Source of the DNA: Fidelibacterota bacterium
Lineage (GTDB): Bacteria; Pseudomonadota; Alphaproteobacteria; Rhodospirillales; Rhodospirillaceae
Direction of reading: 5' to 3'
DNA length: 64,000 bases
Assembly (NCBI GenBank): GCA_947475295.1
Contig: CANJLF010000012.1
Coordinates: forward strand, 25,908 to 89,907
Part shown: piece by piece, positions 44,543-54,014 of the stretch
Layout of the letters: every line of letters starts with the position of its first letter
Position numbering within the stretch: position 1 is the stretch's first letter
Translations under genes and position numbers: made by a program
The notes under the pieces: model-generated
What the model was told of the DNA's origin: nothing
Database searches by the model: none
Seen by the model: the letters and a program-made list of their open reading frames with translations, nothing else

Positions 44543-44929
44543 CTAATTCGGGCGCACGCAGTAGAAGTTCTTGGATTCGTCGATCTTGGCGCTGTCCAGG
44601 ACGCTGGTGATGTCGGCAACGGCGCAGCGATAGCCCTCGAAGACGTCTCTGTCGTTCCAAAGGGGCAATCCGCTGACGAGCAACGTGCATGCGATGCCGT
44701 TCTCATTCTTGCAGACGAATTTCGCATTGAGAATTCAATTTTGGAATTCGAACCGGCGGCTAAAAGCTAGGGCCTCGGCCTGATCGGCCGCGACGCCGAT
44801 AACTTCGAACAACCCGCGGCCCAAAACATGCTCGCCCAAGGGGAATAACGAGAAGTCGGCATCTCCGGGGGGCAGAATGACGGTGAGTGACATCGGAGGG
44901 TCGATCGTATTGAAGACCATGTCTCTCAC
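44543..44929 (-). pseudogene. Stop-interrupted reading frame with esterase-like C-terminus
   Basis: One minus-strand frame starts at GTG 44929 (or ATG 44920), encodes about 64 residues (including LTVILPPGDADFSLFPLGEH), meets an in-frame TGA at 44735-44737, and continues for 63 codons to a TAG at 44543. The second part has four cysteines (FVCKN, GIACTL, GYRCAV, FYCVR) and ends SKNFYCVRPN, nearly the same as the AKNFYCVRPK end of the tannase-like protein downstream. No start codon is evident right after the TGA. It may be a decayed gene, or two adjacent small frames. The second part is best seen as a relic of a related protein tail. Confidence 0.5.
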
Positions 44930-45258
44930 CTGCGCCTCCAGTCCTTGTGTGTGTGTCCTGTGTGTCTCGAACGCGCGCGCAGTCGCTGAACGGCGAGCAA
45001 AACACTAAGCCGGGCAACGCTATGTACCTCGGAATCACCGATCCCCGGCCTTGCTCTACGCCTTTGGGGTAGCCGACCAAAGATCGCGATTACACTCAAA
45101 ACTGTCTGATTTATGAGTGAGTTACAGGATAATCCCTTGCGGCGGGCCATCGGCTCCCCGTACCATGAACCCACGTACATTCGCCGGGGATGGGGAGGCC
45201 GCACCGTATGTGTTTGACGGTCGCGCACCGGCCAGGGACCACCAGGGAGATTGCAAAA
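44930..45258. other. Divergent intergenic region before the carboxylate transporter
   Basis: 329 bp with no supported gene. A short GT-rich tract (GTGTGTGTGTCC) lies near its left end. It should hold the promoters of the flanking genes; none was recognised with confidence. Confidence 0.35.
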
Positions 45259-46593
45259 GTGACGCAGGCTCAACACGCTCAAGACGTGCCTCAGATCAAG
45301 TCCCGCCTCAGCGCCATTCTGCGCACCACCAGCGGCAACTTCCTCGAGCAGTTCGATTTCTTCCTGTTCGGCTTCTACGCCTCCAGCATCTCGAGGGCGT
45401 TTTTTCCGAGCGACGACGAAGTCGCCAGTTTGATGCTGACGTTCACCACCTTCTGGCTGGGCGCGCTTATGCGCCCCGTCGGCGCCATCATCCTTGGCGC
45501 CTATGTGGACAGGATTGGCCGCCGCAAGGGCCTGATCGTCACCCTCGGCATCATGGCGGCCGGTACGGCGCTGATTGCCGTCTGTCCTGACTACGCCACC
45601 ATAGGTGTCGCAGCACCTCTGATCGTGCTCTTTGGGCGCCTGCTGCAAGGCTTCTCGGCGGGTGTCGAACTGGGCGGTGTGTCGGTCTATCTGTTCGAGA
45701 TCTCCAAGCCCGGGCAAGCGGGCTTTTACACATCGTTCCAATCCGCAAGCCAGCAGATCGCGATTTTGGTGGCCAGCGTCATCGGCTATTCCCTGAACGT
45801 CTGGATGGAACCGGCGGGCATCGCGGCCGGCGGTTGGCGCATTCCGTTCTTTATTGGTTGCGCGATCGTTCCGCTGATTTTCATCCTGCGCCGCTCACTG
45901 GAAGAAACACCCGCATTCTTGCGCCTCAAACATCATCCGAAGTTCTCGGAAACGATGACGAGCATCGGCAAGAACTGGAAAATCGTAGCCCTCGGCATGC
46001 TGATGGTCGCCATGACGACGGTGACCTTCTACTTCATCACCGTCTACACGCCGACCTTCGGCAGAAACGTGCTGAAGCTCACGGAAGCTGAAGCCCTGGC
46101 GGTGACCATGGCGGTGGCGATCAGCAACTTCTGCTGGCTACCTGTTGGCGGCATGATCTCGGACCGCATCGGCCGTAAGCCCGTGCTGCTCACCATCAGC
46201 GTGCTGGCCATGCTGACGGCTTACCCGCTGCTGCATTGGCTGGTGGACGGCCCCACCTTCGGGAAGATGTTGGGCGTAGAACTGCTGTTCTCGTTCTACT
46301 TCGGCGCCTACAACGGCGCGGCCATGGCGGCGCTGACCGAGGTCGTGCCGGCTGAGGTGCGCACCACCTGCTTCTCGCTGGCCTTTGCCCTGGCGAACGC
46401 GCTGTTCGGCACCTTTACGCCGCTGATGTCGACTTATCTGATTGCCGAGACCGGCGACCGGGCATCGCCCGGCTATTGGCTGATGGCGGCCGGCCTATCC
46501 GGCGCGACCGCTGCGCTGCTGATCTATCGCGGAAAAAGCATCAAGGCCATCGAGCCCGACGGGACAACCCATCGCCCCCCAGCCCATCAGTAG
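45259..46593 (+). CDS. MHS-family carboxylate/proton symporter (citrate/tricarballylate type)
   Basis: About 444 residues, twelve hydrophobic segments. The start region [25 protein letters not shown] is the metabolite:H+ symporter (MHS) signature, and the MFS motif appears as DRIGRRKG after helix 2 and again as SDRIGRKPV in the second half. [15 protein letters not shown] is typical of citrate and tricarballylate carriers such as TcuC. The GTG at 45259 is chosen because AGGGAGAT lies at the right distance; the frame extends back to 45190. Together with the regulator and the flavoprotein next to it, it may form a small carboxylate-use cluster. Confidence 0.85.
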   Translation: MTQAQHAQDVPQIKSRLSAILRTTSGNFLEQFDFFLFGFYASSISRAFFPSDDEVASLMLTFTTFWLGALMRPVGAIILGAYVDRIGRRKGLIVTLGIMAAGTALIAVCPDYATIGVAAPLIVLFGRLLQGFSAGVELGGVSVYLFEISKPGQAGFYTSFQSASQQIAILVASVIGYSLNVWMEPAGIAAGGWRIPFFIGCAIVPLIFILRRSLEETPAFLRLKHHPKFSETMTSIGKNWKIVALGMLMVAMTTVTFYFITVYTPTFGRNVLKLTEAEALAVTMAVAISNFCWLPVGGMISDRIGRKPVLLTISVLAMLTAYPLLHWLVDGPTFGKMLGVELLFSFYFGAYNGAAMAALTEVVPAEVRTTCFSLAFALANALFGTFTPLMSTYLIAETGDRASPGYWLMAAGLSGATAALLIYRGKSIKAIEPDGTTHRPPAHQ

Positions 46594-46626
46594 CCGGCTC
46601 ATCAATAGCCGACCAGCAATAGGGCT

Positions 46627-47328
46627 TCACGCAGACTCAAACATCATCCGGAAGCGGATCTGGCCGGCATGCTGAATATGCAGCCGCGCCAGGCGCTCGG
46701 CTTCGTCGGCGTCGCGGCGCTCGATAGCCGCGACAATCGCCAGATGCTCTTCTCGCGCCTCCTGCGGACGGCCGGGAACTTGAAATGTCGTGCCAGGCAA
46801 GAGTCCGAGTGAATCCGAAAGTTGTGTGAGCGCCTGCACCAGATAGCGGTTGTGGGCAGCCTCGCAGATCGCTTGATGAAGAATGCGGTTGTTGCGTCCG
46901 TGAGCCTCCGGACTGTTGCCGACGTCTTCGATGCTGCCGATCAGCTCCTTCATCAAGGCAACCTCGCTTTCCGAAGCGTGCTGGGCGGCAAGACGGGCCG
47001 CCGCACCTTCCAGCACGGCGCGTATGGAATAAATCTCGCGGACCTGCTGTTTGTCGAGGCGGATGAACATAACGCCACGGGACGGCGCATCTTCCACTAA
47101 GCCGTCGGACGCGAGCCTACGGATCGCCTCGCGGATCGGCGTGCGGCTGACGCCCAACCGCACCGCCAGTTCAACTTCGCGCAGACGGTCGCCGGCGCCG
47201 AATCTGCCCAGACGCATCTCCTCGCGCAGCCAATGGTAGACGTAGTTGGCGCGCGATAGATTATCGAGTTTCTGTAAGCCGGAGAGTTCAGGTGTCGCGA
47301 TCTCGTCGATTTTCATGTCCATCGGCAT
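46627..47328 (-). CDS. GntR-family (FadR-type, FCD domain) transcriptional regulator
   Basis: About 233 residues. The N-terminal winged helix shows LRLGRFGAGDRLREVELAVRLGVSRTPIREAIRRLASDGLV; the C-terminal all-helical FCD domain binds a ligand, commonly an organic acid (REIYSIRAVLEGAAARLAA and the His of RILHQAICEAAHNRYL as metal-ligand candidate). ATG 47328 has a GAGGA site. It lies between the transporter (convergent) and the flavoprotein (same strand, about 310 bp upstream), and probably regulates both. No operator identified. Confidence 0.9.
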   Translation of the reverse strand: MPMDMKIDEIATPELSGLQKLDNLSRANYVYHWLREEMRLGRFGAGDRLREVELAVRLGVSRTPIREAIRRLASDGLVEDAPSRGVMFIRLDKQQVREIYSIRAVLEGAAARLAAQHASESEVALMKELIGSIEDVGNSPEAHGRNNRILHQAICEAAHNRYLVQALTQLSDSLGLLPGTTFQVPGRPQEAREEHLAIVAAIERRDADEAERLARLHIQHAGQIRFRMMFESA

Positions 47329-47641
47329 CACCGTCCTCTTTTCCCCTAAGCGCGAACCTTCAGCTTCATGGCTGCGCGCGCCGCTGAGGCCCGGGCCTTA
47401 TTTGCCGCATCTGGAATGAAAAGCTAATTGGCAGGCCCGTCCAATACCTTGGTGCGATGCCATGTTATGCCGAGGCGGCATAAGCGGACCTAAGGTGCTG
47501 AATAATTGGCGCTTAGTGCGTCGACGTGGGAAATGACGCGTTGGGGCGCTGGCCGACACCGTACCCCGAACCCCGAACCCCGAACCCCGAACCATCAGTG
47601 CCGCAAGCGGCAATCTCAATGGCTGTCGATGCCTGCGCTCC
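47329..47641. other. Intergenic region with a heptamer repeat
   Basis: About 310 bp between the GntR gene and the flavoprotein gene. It contains a 7-bp tandem repeat (47563-47593) and otherwise no supported gene or strong hairpin. The promoter of the GntR gene should lie in its left part. Confidence 0.4.
47563..47593 (+). repeat. Heptanucleotide tandem repeat
   Basis: The unit ACCCCGA is repeated four times and followed by a partial unit (ACC). It is intergenic. Slippage here would not change any protein. It could vary between strains. Confidence 0.75.
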
Positions 47642-49147
47642 TCAGGCGTAGACTTTAAGCTTCACGGCCGAGCACGCCGCTGACTTGCCGGCAAGGCGCC
47701 CAAATACCGTTCCGGACATCAGGCCCGTGCCGCCCGGATAATTGAAGTAGAACAATCCGCCGACCATCTCGCCGGCTGCGAACAGGCCGGGGATCGGGAT
47801 ATGGTCCGTATCCATGACCTGACCGCTCGCCGGATCGATACGGAGCCCGCCGAACGTGAAGGTGATGCCGCAGCCGACCTGGAAGGCCTCGAAGGGCGGC
47901 TCGTCGATGGTATTGGCCCAATTGGACTTGGGAACATCGAGGCCGACAGTACCGCGGCCGTCTTTGATATTGGCGTTGAAGGGCACATCTTTTTTAACGG
48001 CGGCGTTATAGGCCTTAATTTCAGCCAAGAGACCCTTCGGGTCGACGCCTTCGAGCTTGGAGGCCAACTCCTCGAGCGTATTGGCCGATACCTTGCTGAC
48101 GCGCTTGATGCGGTATTCGTCGCGCAGCAAACCAAGAACCTTCTTATCGAAAATCTGCCAGGCGAAATTGTCCGGCTGTTCGAGAATACGCCGGCCGTAT
48201 TTGGCATAGGTGTAATTCCGGAAGTCAGCACCTTCATCGACGAAGCGCTGGCCGCGGGCATTGACCATGATGCCCCAGGGATAAGAGTGCTTCTGGAAAC
48301 CATCGCCGACGTCGAGATCGCCGAATTCCGGCGCATTGTAGTCCCAGCCCACGGCGTGACAGCCCGACCAGTTGCCGGCGGGTGATGCGCCGATATCCAT
48401 GGCCATGCGGATGCCGTCGCCGGTGTTAAAGCGCGTGCCGCGCACCTTGGCCAGCTCCCAGCCTGGACCCAGATATTTGGTGCGCCATTCGGTGTTGGAT
48501 TCAAATCCACCCGTCGCCAGCACGACAGCGGGCGCATAAAGCTCGGAGATTTGCTCGCCTTGCTTTACACGGACGCCCCTGACCGTGTGGCCGTCGTAGA
48601 TCAACGACAGAACGCGCGCGCCATATTTGATGTCTATGCCCGCCTTGGCGGCGATGGCGGTTTCCTGGTCCACGAGACCGGGTCCCCCGCCCCAGGATTC
48701 AACCGTCAATCCGCCCCAGAACTTGAAACGTCCGTCGATCTTGAAGGCCTGGCGGCCGTAGATCGGCACGAAACGCACGCCGCGCTTTTGCAGCCACTTC
48801 ATCGAGTCATAGGAGCTGGTGACGAGGCGCTCGCAGAGGGCCGGGTCGGTGCGGAAGCGCGTGACGCGGAACATGTCGTCGAAGAATTGCTCGGTGGTAT
48901 AGGAGCCGAAATCCGTGCGCTCGATTTCTTCCGCCGAGAGATCGGGCATGATCGACTTCAGATCATCGAGGCCGTTATAGGCAAAGCGAATCGCCCCAGC
49001 GGTGAAACGGCTGTTGCCGCCGTTTTCCGGCTCTGGCGCCCGTTCCAGCATGATGACCTTGGCGCCGCCTTCCTGGGCCGCAAAGGCCGCGCAAAAGGCC
49101 GCGTTGCCGGCTCCCACCACGATGACGTCGCAATCCCGCTTAGACAT
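47642..49147 (-). CDS. tcuA: FAD-dependent tricarballylate dehydrogenase-like protein
   Basis: Flavoprotein of the fumarate reductase/succinate dehydrogenase group, 501 residues. FAD-binding CDVIVVGAGNAAFCAAFAA at the N-terminus with MLERAPEPENGGNSRFTAG matches the TcuA group, which oxidises tricarballylate to cis-aconitate. VVLATGGFESN and the final GGLFYFNYPGGTGLMSGTVFGRLAG are also conserved. In Salmonella TcuA works with the iron-sulfur protein TcuB, which is not seen here, so the electron acceptor is open. Neighbours (GntR regulator, MHS transporter) support a role in tricarboxylate or related acid use. A KsdD-like 3-ketosteroid dehydrogenase relative is the main alternative. Confidence 0.7.
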   Translation of the reverse strand: MSKRDCDVIVVGAGNAAFCAAFAAQEGGAKVIMLERAPEPENGGNSRFTAGAIRFAYNGLDDLKSIMPDLSAEEIERTDFGSYTTEQFFDDMFRVTRFRTDPALCERLVTSSYDSMKWLQKRGVRFVPIYGRQAFKIDGRFKFWGGLTVESWGGGPGLVDQETAIAAKAGIDIKYGARVLSLIYDGHTVRGVRVKQGEQISELYAPAVVLATGGFESNTEWRTKYLGPGWELAKVRGTRFNTGDGIRMAMDIGASPAGNWSGCHAVGWDYNAPEFGDLDVGDGFQKHSYPWGIMVNARGQRFVDEGADFRNYTYAKYGRRILEQPDNFAWQIFDKKVLGLLRDEYRIKRVSKVSANTLEELASKLEGVDPKGLLAEIKAYNAAVKKDVPFNANIKDGRGTVGLDVPKSNWANTIDEPPFEAFQVGCGITFTFGGLRIDPASGQVMDTDHIPIPGLFAAGEMVGGLFYFNYPGGTGLMSGTVFGRLAGKSAACSAVKLKVYA

Positions 49148-49401
49148 TTTTAGGGCCCCTGAACTTTCCCGGCATACAAATCAAAGAACGAATTCGGGGA
49201 AATGTACACAACAGCATACGCAGTAATTTCAATGTGTTAAAGGGCCGAAATACCGCCAGTCCGCTTGTAAAAAGCGCCCCGCCATCGCCTTTCTGCGAGT
49301 ATGGGCCCGCAGCAAAGGGCGGGCAACGCGATTATGGGATAGAAAAAAAGGAAGTGGTCCGAGCCAAGGCCCGGGCCACGTTTACGCCTTCTCCTCACGG
49401 A

Positions 49402-49845
49402 CTATTGATTGATTTCGGGCTCTACAAGCTTTGCCAGATTGCGCAAGGATTCCTGCCAGCCGAGATAACAGGCCTCCACCGGAATCACATCCGGCACGCC
49501 TTCCTGGACGATGTTCACTTCCGTACCGACCACGACTTTCTTCAGCGTCACCGTCACCTTCATCTCGCCCGGCAGATTGGGATCGTCAAACTTGTCGGTG
49601 TAGCGCAGGCGTTCGCCCGGCACGAGTTCCAGATATTCGCCGCCGAAGCCGTGGCTGTGGCCGGTGGTGAAATTCCGGAAGGACATGTGGAACGTGCCGC
49701 CGACCCTCGGCTCAAACTTGTGCGCGGTACAAGTGAAGCCGTTGGGCGGAATCCATTTGGCCATGGCATCAGCTTCGAGAAAGGCGCGGTAGACCTTCTC
49801 GGGCTTGGTGGCGAGAACGCGGTGCAGGCGAACGGTGCCGGGCAT
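49402..49845 (-). CDS. SRPBCC (AHSA1-like) domain protein
   Basis: 147 residues with the activator-of-Hsp90-like START fold: VRLHRVLATKPEKVYRAFLEADAMAKW at the N-terminus, GGTFHMSFRN, GEYLELVPGERLRYTDKFDD, and a closing GWQESLRNLAKLVEP helix. These small proteins bind hydrophobic ligands; roles are mostly unknown. AAGGAG precedes the ATG. It lies downstream of the YCII-like gene in a TetR-led operon. Confidence 0.88.
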   Translation of the reverse strand: MPGTVRLHRVLATKPEKVYRAFLEADAMAKWIPPNGFTCTAHKFEPRVGGTFHMSFRNFTTGHSHGFGGEYLELVPGERLRYTDKFDDPNLPGEMKVTVTLKKVVVGTEVNIVQEGVPDVIPVEACYLGWQESLRNLAKLVEPEINQ

Positions 49846-49860
49846 TTCAGTCGCTCCTTC

Positions 49861-50238
49861 TTATGGCGCGCCGGGGATGGGCAGAACCGGCATCACTTCC
49901 ACGGCATAGCCCGGGAAAATCGTGAAGTGCGGATGCTGTTCGAACATCTTGGCCGCGGCTACGTGAGAGTCAGCCTTGACCACCACGAAAGCGCTCAATT
50001 CATTGCTGATATCCTGGATGCCTTGGTCGGAAATGTTTTTGGTCTTTCCCAAAGGCCCGCCCATGGTGACGAGGGCGGCTTGATGCTTTTCGACCCAGGC
50101 TTTCCAGCCGGCTATGCCCTGCTGTTCCTTCGCACGGCGTTCGGTTTCCGACATCGCGTGCCAGGCGGCCGCGCGCGGACTGTTTTTGCCGCCGAGGAAG
50201 ACAGCGAGAAAGTTATTGGTCGCGTTAGCTGTGCTCAT
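49861..50238 (-). CDS. YCII-related small protein
   Basis: 125 residues resembling the YCII/DGPF superfamily: FLAVFLGGK at the start, a central GPLGKTKNIS, and AFVVVKADSHVAAAKMFEQHPHF with PGYAVEVMPVLPIP at the end. Such proteins form ferredoxin-like dimers and often sit beside SRPBCC genes and extracytoplasmic or TetR regulators. Its start overlaps the stop of the TetR gene by four bases; the SRPBCC gene follows within about 15 bp. Confidence 0.75.
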   Translation of the reverse strand: MSTANATNNFLAVFLGGKNSPRAAAWHAMSETERRAKEQQGIAGWKAWVEKHQAALVTMGGPLGKTKNISDQGIQDISNELSAFVVVKADSHVAAAKMFEQHPHFTIFPGYAVEVMPVLPIPGAP

Positions 50239-50897
50239 GTGTGTCCCCTTTTTTTGAGTGATGTCGGTTTAAACAGAAGTTCAATATAGCGGCGGAGGTG
50301 ATCGACGCTGGCGGCGGCGACCGCCGCGCTGCCCGTGGCCTTTGCCAGAATGAACGCGCCTTGCAAAACGGCTTGCGTGTGCAAGGCGAGACTTTCCGCA
50401 GTCCAATCGGGACGCAGGCCATAACGCGTCATGGCCGCGGCAAGGTCCGCCTCGACCTTCGCGGCGTGGCCGGTGATGCTGGCGCCGCAGGCATCGCGGA
50501 TCGGCGGGCAGGTCTCAAAGGCCTCCTGCACCATGGTGCCGACCAGGCAGGTAAACTCCGGAACCTTGCCCGCGAGAAGGCTTTTGCGAAAATCGATGTA
50601 GCCCAGCACGCGGTCCAGCGGATCGGCGTGCGTGTGGTAGGGCGCGGCGGCAAAAAGCGCACCGGTGATCTCGGACCAATAGTCGGCCGCCGCCACCGCC
50701 AGCGCTTCCTTGCTTTTGAAGTGATGGAAGAACGACCCCTTGGCGACGCCGGCGGCGGCGCAGAGGTCATCCACCGTGGTGGCGGAGTAACCCTTGGTGC
50801 GAATCACGGCGAGGGCTGCGTTGAGCAGCTTCTGGCGCGCGGCCGGCATCGGGGGCGGCCTGGAGGATTGGGGGGGAGAAGGATTGGTGTTCGTCAT
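50235..50897 (-). CDS. TetR/AcrR-family transcriptional repressor
   Basis: 220 residues. The N-terminal helix-turn-helix is complete: RQKLLNAALAVIRTKGYSATTVDDLCAAAGVAKGSFFHHFKSKEALA. The C-terminal ligand domain is helical and similar to the TetR_C group seen in NemR-like repressors (REVKGS). First gene of the operon with the YCII and SRPBCC genes; it probably represses all three through the palindrome 13 bases before its start. The inducing ligand is unknown. Confidence 0.9.
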   Translation of the reverse strand: MTNTNPSPPQSSRPPPMPAARQKLLNAALAVIRTKGYSATTVDDLCAAAGVAKGSFFHHFKSKEALAVAAADYWSEITGALFAAAPYHTHADPLDRVLGYIDFRKSLLAGKVPEFTCLVGTMVQEAFETCPPIRDACGASITGHAAKVEADLAAAMTRYGLRPDWTAESLALHTQAVLQGAFILAKATGSAAVAAASVDHLRRYIELLFKPTSLKKRGHT

Positions 50898-50909
50898 GGC
50901 TTGACTTAT

Positions 50910-50923
50910 ACCGACTAGTCGGT
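50910..50923. promoter_or_regulatory. TetR-type operator upstream of the repressor gene
   Basis: ACCGACTAGTCGGT is a perfect 14-bp palindrome, extended by TA/TA beyond one mismatch on each side. Its size and sequence resemble the TAGACCGACTAGTC-type operators of NemR/AcrR-like repressors. It overlaps a TATAAG -10-like sequence (50905-50910 on the minus strand), so bound repressor would block its own promoter. Confidence 0.75.
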
Positions 50924-50977
50924 CTATTTTCTAGGCCTAAATTGGAACGGCACGGCGGAATTTGACGTGAGGGCGAA

Positions 50978-52159
50978 CTAGCGGCCGTAGTCGATCTTGA
51001 CCCGGGCCGCCGCCGCGCGTGCGGCTTTGCGGGCGGCGTCCGTATCGCCATTACGTATCAAGGCGAGGGCAACACCCATGCGGCGGTAAGGGCGCGTCGT
51101 TGGCTTGCCGAAGATGCGCACATCGACTTCGATGCCCGGCGCATCGGGCGTCAGCGCCTCTTTGAGGCCGGTCATGCGGAAATCATCGGCCTGCCGGTCG
51201 GCCAAAATCACCGCTGAGGCCGCGGCGCCATGTTGCGTGATGCGGGGGATCGGCAAATCCAGAATCGCCCGCGCATGCAGGTCGAACTCGCTCAGGTTCT
51301 GGGAGATCAGCGTCACCATGCCCGTATCGTGGGGCCGGGGCGAAAGCTCGGAGAAGATCACCGCGTCGCCTTTGATAAAGAACTCCACCCCAAAAAGCCC
51401 GTAGCCGCCGAGATTATCGACGACCTTGCGCGCCATATCTTGCGCGGCGCTGAGCGCCGTTGCCGACATGGCCGTGGGTTGCCAGCTTTCCTGATAGTCG
51501 CCGCGTTCCTGGCGGTGACCGACGGGGTCGCAGAAAATAACGCCGCTCCGCGTGCGCACGGTCAGCAAGGTGATTTCGTAGTCGAACGCGACAAAGGCTT
51601 CGACAATGACGCAGACCCGGTCGCCGCGCATGCCGGCCACGGCATAGTCCCAGGCCTTTGTAATTTCGCTCGTAGCGCGCACGGTGCTCTGGCCCTTGCC
51701 CGAGGACGACATGACGGGTTTCACCACGCAAGGCAGGCCGATCTTCGCAACGGCCGCTTGCATCCCCGCCAGCGTTTCGGCGTAGAGGTATTTGGAGGTG
51801 GGCAAACCTAATTCGGCCGCGGCGACTTCGCGGATGCGGTCGCGGTTCATCGTCATCTGTGTCGCGCGTGCCGACGGCACGACGTTGAAGCCGCGCTCCT
51901 CGAAATCCTTCAGGACTTCCGTGCGGATCGCTTCAACTTCGGGGACGATAAAGTCGGGTTTGTGCTTTTCAATGGCCGCGCCCAAGGCCGCACCGTCGAG
52001 CATGGAAAAGACTTCGTCTTCATCGGCGACCTGCATGGCCGGCGCGCCGGCATAACTGTCGCAGGCGATGACATGAGCGCCCAGACGCTTGGCGGAAATC
52101 GTGAACTCGCGGCCAAGCTCGCCGGAGCCGAGGAGGAGGATTTTGGCCGTGGGCGTCAT
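50978..52159 (-). CDS. purT: Formate-dependent phosphoribosylglycinamide formyltransferase PurT
   Basis: ATP-grasp enzyme that formylates GAR using formate and ATP, an alternative to PurN in purine synthesis. 393 residues from the ATG at 52159, which has a GAGGAG site. Motifs: [39 protein letters not shown], the ATP-grasp [22 protein letters not shown] and [13 protein letters not shown]. It runs leftward towards the TetR gene and lies 20 bp after the ABC-F gene. Confidence 0.96.
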   Translation of the reverse strand: MTPTAKILLLGSGELGREFTISAKRLGAHVIACDSYAGAPAMQVADEDEVFSMLDGAALGAAIEKHKPDFIVPEVEAIRTEVLKDFEERGFNVVPSARATQMTMNRDRIREVAAAELGLPTSKYLYAETLAGMQAAVAKIGLPCVVKPVMSSSGKGQSTVRATSEITKAWDYAVAGMRGDRVCVIVEAFVAFDYEITLLTVRTRSGVIFCDPVGHRQERGDYQESWQPTAMSATALSAAQDMARKVVDNLGGYGLFGVEFFIKGDAVIFSELSPRPHDTGMVTLISQNLSEFDLHARAILDLPIPRITQHGAAASAVILADRQADDFRMTGLKEALTPDAPGIEVDVRIFGKPTTRPYRRMGVALALIRNGDTDAARKAARAAAARVKIDYGR

Positions 52160-52180
52160 CGAATCACTCCTCGTCAATAA

Positions 52181-53827
52181 TTACCCGCCCGGGTGCAACC
52201 CCGGGGCTTCGTGGCCCGTGCGCGCGACATATTCCGTGTAGCCGCCGCCATATTTATGCAGGCCTTCGGGGGTGAGTTCCAGAACCCGGTTGGAGAGCTG
52301 GGCCAAGAAATGGCGGTCGTGGGAGACAAACAGCATGGTGCCTTCGAAATTCGCCAGGGCCGCGACAAGCATCTCCTTGGTCGCCATGTCCAGGTGGTTG
52401 GTGGGCTCGTCGAGCACCAGGAAATTGGGCGGATCGTAGAGCATCTTGGCCATGACCAAGCGCGCCTTCTCGCCGCCCGAGAGCACGCGGCACGGCTTTT
52501 CCACATCGTCGCCCGAGAAGCCGAAACATCCGGCCAATGTGCGCAACGTCCCCTGCCCCGCCTGCGGAAATGAAGAATCGAGCGACTCAAACACGGTTTC
52601 GTCGCCGTCCAAGAGATCCATGGAGTGCTGCGCGAAATAGCCCATCTTGACGCTGGCGCCCAATTTAACCGCGCCTTTGTCGGGAGCCGTGCCCACGTCC
52701 GGGTCCGCAGCGCCCGCCACCAGCTTCAGCAGCGTGGATTTGCCGGCGCCGTTGGCGCCGAGGATGCACCAACGTTCCTTGCGGCCAACCTGGAAATCAA
52801 GGTCGGTATAAATCTTTTGGCTACCGTAAGCCTTGTGAACATTTTTGAAGCTGACCACGTCGTCGCCAGAACGCGGCGGGCTGCGAAACTCGAACTCGAC
52901 CGACTGGCGGCGGCGCGGCGGTTCCACGCGCTCGATCTTGTCCAGCTTCTTCACCCGGCTTTGCACCTGGGCCGCGTGGGAGGCGCGGGCCTTGAAGCGT
53001 TCGATGAACTTGATCTCCTTGGCCAACATCGCCTGCTGGCGCTCAAATTGCGCCTGGCGCTGCTTCTCGCTGAGGGCCCGCTGCTGCTCGTAGAAATCGT
53101 AGTTGCCGGAATAGGTGGTGAGCGACCCGCCGTCGATCTCGACGATCTTGTTCACGATCCGGTTCATGAACTCGCGGTCATGCGAGGTCATGAGTAAGGC
53201 GCCGTCGTAGCGTTTCAAAAAGTCTTCCAGCCAAATCAGGCTTTCAAGATCGAGGTGGTTGGAGGGCTCGTCCAGCAGCATGCCGTCGGGGGCCATGAGA
53301 AGAATCCGCGCCAGCGCCACGCGCATCTTCCAGCCGCCCGAGAGCAGGCCCACGTCGCTATCCATGCGCTCTTCGCTAAAAGAGAGCCCCGCGAGCACTT
53401 CACGCGCTTTATCTTCCAGCGCATAGCCGTCCAATTCCTGGAAGCGCCCCTGCACTTCGCCGTAACGCGTGGCGAGGGCCTCCATTTTATCTTCCTGCGC
53501 GGGATCGGCCATGGCCACCTCGAGCGCGGCCATTTCCTTCGCCAGCGCGCTCACGGGGCCCACGCCGTCCATGACGGCCGCGACAGCGCTCTGGCCCGAC
53601 ATCTCGCCGACATCCTGGCTGAAATAGCCGATGGTCATGCCGGGATCGACCAGCGCGCGGCCGTCGTCAGGCTGCTCCTGACCGGCGATCATACGGAAGA
53701 TCGTCGACTTGCCGGCGCCGTTGGGGCCGACAAGTCCCACCTTCTCGCCCTTCTGAATCGACATGGACGCGTCGATGAACAGGATCTGGTGGCCGTGTTG
53801 TTTGGAGATGGAGTCGAGACGGATCAT
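52181..53827 (-). CDS. ABC-F family ATPase
   Basis: Soluble twin-ATPase protein of 548 residues without transmembrane segments, so it acts on ribosomes rather than as a transporter. Two Walker A motifs (GPNGAGKST and GANGAGKST), two signature motifs (LLSGGWKMRVALA and LSGGEKARLVMA), two Walker B motifs with LLDEPSNHLD and LDEPTNHLD. Between the halves lies the P-site tRNA-interaction motif region (RQAQFERQQAMLAKE, then IERFKARASHAAQVQSRVKKLDK). ABC-F proteins relieve stalled translation; the subfamily could be YheS- or Uup/YbiT-like. It lies 20 bp upstream of purT. Confidence 0.92.
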   Translation of the reverse strand: MIRLDSISKQHGHQILFIDASMSIQKGEKVGLVGPNGAGKSTIFRMIAGQEQPDDGRALVDPGMTIGYFSQDVGEMSGQSAVAAVMDGVGPVSALAKEMAALEVAMADPAQEDKMEALATRYGEVQGRFQELDGYALEDKAREVLAGLSFSEERMDSDVGLLSGGWKMRVALARILLMAPDGMLLDEPSNHLDLESLIWLEDFLKRYDGALLMTSHDREFMNRIVNKIVEIDGGSLTTYSGNYDFYEQQRALSEKQRQAQFERQQAMLAKEIKFIERFKARASHAAQVQSRVKKLDKIERVEPPRRRQSVEFEFRSPPRSGDDVVSFKNVHKAYGSQKIYTDLDFQVGRKERWCILGANGAGKSTLLKLVAGAADPDVGTAPDKGAVKLGASVKMGYFAQHSMDLLDGDETVFESLDSSFPQAGQGTLRTLAGCFGFSGDDVEKPCRVLSGGEKARLVMAKMLYDPPNFLVLDEPTNHLDMATKEMLVAALANFEGTMLFVSHDRHFLAQLSNRVLELTPEGLHKYGGGYTEYVARTGHEAPGLHPGG

Positions 53828-54014
53828 GGAGGGTGCGTGACGAACCGATGCTGGCTGGAAGCGGAAGCGTTTCTATCCGCTTGGGGCGTGGTTTTACGCG
53901 CGGACGCGAGCCGCGGCAAGCATATCGAGTAGGGTTTACACGTCCATTTTGTCCGCACTTGCCTCCGGACACCCGTTCAGCGATTCTGTTCGGGTTGTTT
54001 AGCCGAGACCGTTT

